Source of the DNA: Salaquimonas sp.
Lineage (GTDB): Bacteria > Pseudomonadota > Alphaproteobacteria > Rhizobiales > Rhizobiaceae
Length of the DNA: 35,485 nucleotides
Assembly: GCA_022340185.1 (NCBI GenBank)
Contig: JAJDOK010000097.1
Span: 1 to 35,485, forward strand
Direction of reading: 5' to 3'
This document shows, one piece after another, positions 33,687 through 35,485 of the stretch (the stretch's first letter is position 1; the number at the start of each line of letters is the position of its first letter). Both the position numbers and the translations under genes were made by a program. The notes under the pieces are model-generated. The model did no database searches, was not told the origin of the DNA, and worked only from the letters and a program-made list of their open reading frames with translations.

Positions 33687-34775
33687 CTATTCGTCAGGCA
33701 TGTGGAAACCTGGCGTCGACTTCATCAGCGCGATTTCCTCATCCGTCATGTATTCCGGCACCGTCTCGAACAATGGCGAGGACAGATAGCGCTCACCGGT
33801 ATCGGGCAGCATCGCCAGGATCACCGAGCCGGGCGCAGCCTTCTCCGCGACCTGAATGGCGACGCCGAAGGTCGAACCGCCCGAAACGCCGGTGAAGATG
33901 CCTTCCTGCTGTGCCAGCTTCTTGGCCCAGTCCATGCCGATCGGTCCGGGGATCGGGATGAGTTCGTCGAAATAGTGATTGTCGATCGATTCCTGCAGGA
34001 CGAGCGGAATGAAATCCGGCGTCCAGCCCTGGATCGGATGCGGCTCCCAGGATGGATGGCTGCCTTCCGGCTCACCTCCCGCATTGCGTGCCTGTGGTGT
34101 GCCGGAACCGACCAGCGCGGCGTTGGCGGGTTCCGACAGGATGATCTTCGTCTCCGGCCGCTCCTTGCGCAGCACGCGGGATACCCCGGTCATCGTGCCG
34201 CCCGTGCCGTAACCGGTCACCCAGTAATCCAGCCGGTCGCCCTCGAAATCGGCAAGGATTTCGCGCGCCGTGGTGTTTTCGTGGATGGTTGCGTTGTCCG
34301 GCGTCTCGAACTGGTGCGCCAGGAACCAGCCATTGGCCTCGGCCAGTTCCTTGGCCTTCATGTACATACCGAAGCCCTTTTGCGCGCGCGGTGTCAGCAC
34401 CACCTTGGCGCCAAGAAAGCGCATCAGCCGCCGCCGTTCGATGGAAAAGGAATCGGCCATGGTCACGACCAGCGGATAGCCCTTGGCCGCGCACACCATG
34501 GCAAGCCCGATGCCGGTATTGCCGCTGGTTGCCTCGACCACGGTCTGACCTGGTTTCAGATCGCCGCGCCTTTCGGCTTCCTCGATGATCGAAATCGCCA
34601 GGCGGTCCTTCACCGAAGCCGCCGGATTGAAGGCCTCCGCCTTGACGTAGAGGCGAACACCTTCCGGCGCCAGTCGGTTGATGCGGATAACCGGTGTGTC
34701 GCCGATCGTGTCGAGCACGCTGTCATAAAGCTTGCCGCGACCCTTTGTAGTACGGCAGCCGGTCGATGAGGTCAT
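33687..34775 (-). CDS. cysK: Cysteine synthase A (O-acetylserine sulfhydrylase)
   Basis: PLP enzyme that makes L-cysteine from O-acetylserine and sulfide. The 362-residue protein has the PLP lysine in NPAASVKDR (Lys56), the substrate loop ATSGNTGIG (82-90), GYGTGGTMTGV for the PLP phosphate, and LPDTGERYLS near the end. It is longer than standard CysK (about 310-320 residues), with about 15 extra N-terminal residues, an insert at ARNAGGEPEGSHPSWEPHPIQGW and a C-terminal tail. That form is seen in a second CysK type of alphaproteobacteria. The start is ATG 34775 with GAGAAGG in front; an ATG six codons earlier is possible. Cystathionine beta-synthase is related but the substrate loop favours cysteine synthase. 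Confidence 0.92.
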   Translation of the reverse strand: MTSSTGCRTTKGRGKLYDSVLDTIGDTPVIRINRLAPEGVRLYVKAEAFNPAASVKDRLAISIIEEAERRGDLKPGQTVVEATSGNTGIGLAMVCAAKGYPLVVTMADSFSIERRRLMRFLGAKVVLTPRAQKGFGMYMKAKELAEANGWFLAHQFETPDNATIHENTTAREILADFEGDRLDYWVTGYGTGGTMTGVSRVLRKERPETKIILSEPANAALVGSGTPQARNAGGEPEGSHPSWEPHPIQGWTPDFIPLVLQESIDNHYFDELIPIPGPIGMDWAKKLAQQEGIFTGVSGGSTFGVAIQVAEKAAPGSVILAMLPDTGERYLSSPLFETVPEYMTDEEIALMKSTPGFHMPDE

Positions 34776-34898
34776 TATCCTTCTCCCTCGCATGGCCTGT
34801 TGTAGTGGTCAGGCCCATTCGCACAATGCCCCGTTTCGGTGAGATTAGGACGTCGCGTTCAAAATTGCGAGGCAAGTAAAACAGCTCGTTTGCCGCCT

Positions 34899-34928
34899 GG
34901 CCAGCAATCCCGGTCCAAAAAGCTGGCC
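34899..34928 (-). terminator. Hairpin downstream of the acyl-CoA ligase gene
   Basis: GGCCAGC and GCTGGCC form a 7-bp stem with a 16-base loop, 36 bases after the acyl-CoA ligase stop. No T-run follows the second arm, so it is a weak terminator candidate. Confidence 0.3.
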
Positions 34929-34963
34929 GGAATGTAGAAAACCATGCCTTTCGACGCGGCGGA

Positions 34964-35485
34964 TCAGGCCGTCGGCAGTGCGTATTCCCTGAACTGGTCG
35001 CGCAACGTCGTCTTCTGGATCTTGCCGGTCGCCGTATGCGGGATTTCCTCGACGAAGGTAACATCGTCCGGCATCCACCATTTGGCGATCTTGCCTTCCA
35101 TGAAGCCCAGAATGTCCTCTTTCGTCGGTTCCGTGCCCTGTTTCCTGACGATGATCAGCAGCGGCCGCTCGTCCCATTTGGGATGATGAATGCCGATCAC
35201 CGCCGCTTCTGCGACATCAGGATGGCCGACGGCGAGGTTTTCCAGATCGATGGTTGAAATCCATTCACCACCCGACTTGATGACATCCTTGGCGCGGTCG
35301 GTGATCTGCATGTAGCCATTGGGATCGATATGGGCGACATCGCCGGTATCGAACCAGCCATCCTCGTCGAACTGTTCGGCGCCCGCACCGCCATAATAGC
35401 CCGACGCCACCGCTGGCCCGCGAACTTTCAGCCTGCCGAAAGTCTTGCCATCCCAGGGCAGTTCGTTGTTCTCGTCGTCGGTCAC
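34964..35485 (-). CDS. Fatty-acid/acyl-CoA ligase, C-terminal part, cut by the window edge
   Basis: AMP-forming acyl-CoA synthetase that activates a carboxylic acid to an acyl-CoA through an acyl-adenylate. Only the last 173 residues are inside the window; the N-terminal domain, including the P-loop-like AMP motif, is outside. The visible part has [14 protein letters not shown], the ATP-binding [13 protein letters not shown], the hinge [14 protein letters not shown], and the catalytic lysine in [13 protein letters not shown]. The sequence resembles AlkK-type medium/long-chain ligases more than acetyl-CoA synthetase. No start is visible, so the end at 35485 is the window edge, not the gene start. 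Confidence 0.9.
   Translation of the reverse strand: MTDDENNELPWDGKTFGRLKVRGPAVASGYYGGAGAEQFDEDGWFDTGDVAHIDPNGYMQITDRAKDVIKSGGEWISTIDLENLAVGHPDVAEAAVIGIHHPKWDERPLLIIVRKQGTEPTKEDILGFMEGKIAKWWMPDDVTFVEEIPHTATGKIQKTTLRDQFREYALPTA

Overview
The window is a chromosomal segment of an alphaproteobacterium, most likely Hyphomicrobiales (Rhizobiales), in or near Phyllobacteriaceae. Supporting signs are high GC content, frequent GTG and TTG starts, a fused TrpE-TrpG anthranilate synthase preceded by a WWW-containing trp leader peptide, a divergent mntR/mntH pair, a CCA-adding enzyme / CoA-pyrophosphatase / DUF1285 cluster beside a MoxR operon, and a rhizobial-type paired-hairpin intergenic repeat. I cannot name the genus. 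Nothing points to a prophage, plasmid, transposon, CRISPR array or genomic island; no tRNA or rRNA was recognised.

Layout. 1-1850 (minus): overlapping genes for DUF1285, CoA pyrophosphatase and a CCA-adding enzyme that runs off the left edge. 2140-9049 (plus): a four-gene operon of MoxR ATPase, DUF58 protein, BatA-like/DUF4159 membrane protein and a large VWA-like membrane protein, tightly linked by stop/start overlaps. 9198-16908: mostly single genes (small secreted protein, L,D-transpeptidase, GNAT acetyltransferase, glutathionyl-hydroquinone reductase, Nudix hydrolase, metallophosphoesterase, tail-anchored protein, YbaK-type deacylase, alpha/beta hydrolase, probable delta-class carbonic anhydrase). 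16966-18908 (minus): leuA behind a Leu-rich leader peptide. 19094-21487: a small secreted protein and an outer-membrane protein made of three tandem beta-barrel repeats. 21683-23646: mntR and mntH, diverging from a palindromic operator. 23683-26066 (minus): trpE(G) behind trpL, a terminator and a clear promoter. 26188-28837: DUF4342, a CDF metal transporter and a YcaQ-type DNA glycosylase. 28843-31882 (minus): glpD-glpK. 32052-33683: pgm. 33687-35485 (minus): cysteine synthase and the C-terminus of an acyl-CoA ligase.

How the genes work together. Most are housekeeping: amino-acid synthesis (Leu, Trp, Cys), glycerol use, sugar-phosphate interconversion, manganese homeostasis, tRNA and nucleotide quality control and envelope building. 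The operon with least known function is the MoxR-DUF58-DUF4159 set, which looks like an AAA ATPase acting with three VWA-like proteins, two of them at the membrane.

The most interesting signals are regulatory. Both trpL and the proposed leu leader appear to be leaderless, with the same geometry (-35, 17 nt, -10, 7 nt, ATG). The MoxR operon has two very short bridging ORFs (16 and 10 codons), each starting on the upstream stop and ending on the downstream start. The triplicated outer-membrane barrel and the delta-class carbonic anhydrase are the most unusual proteins.
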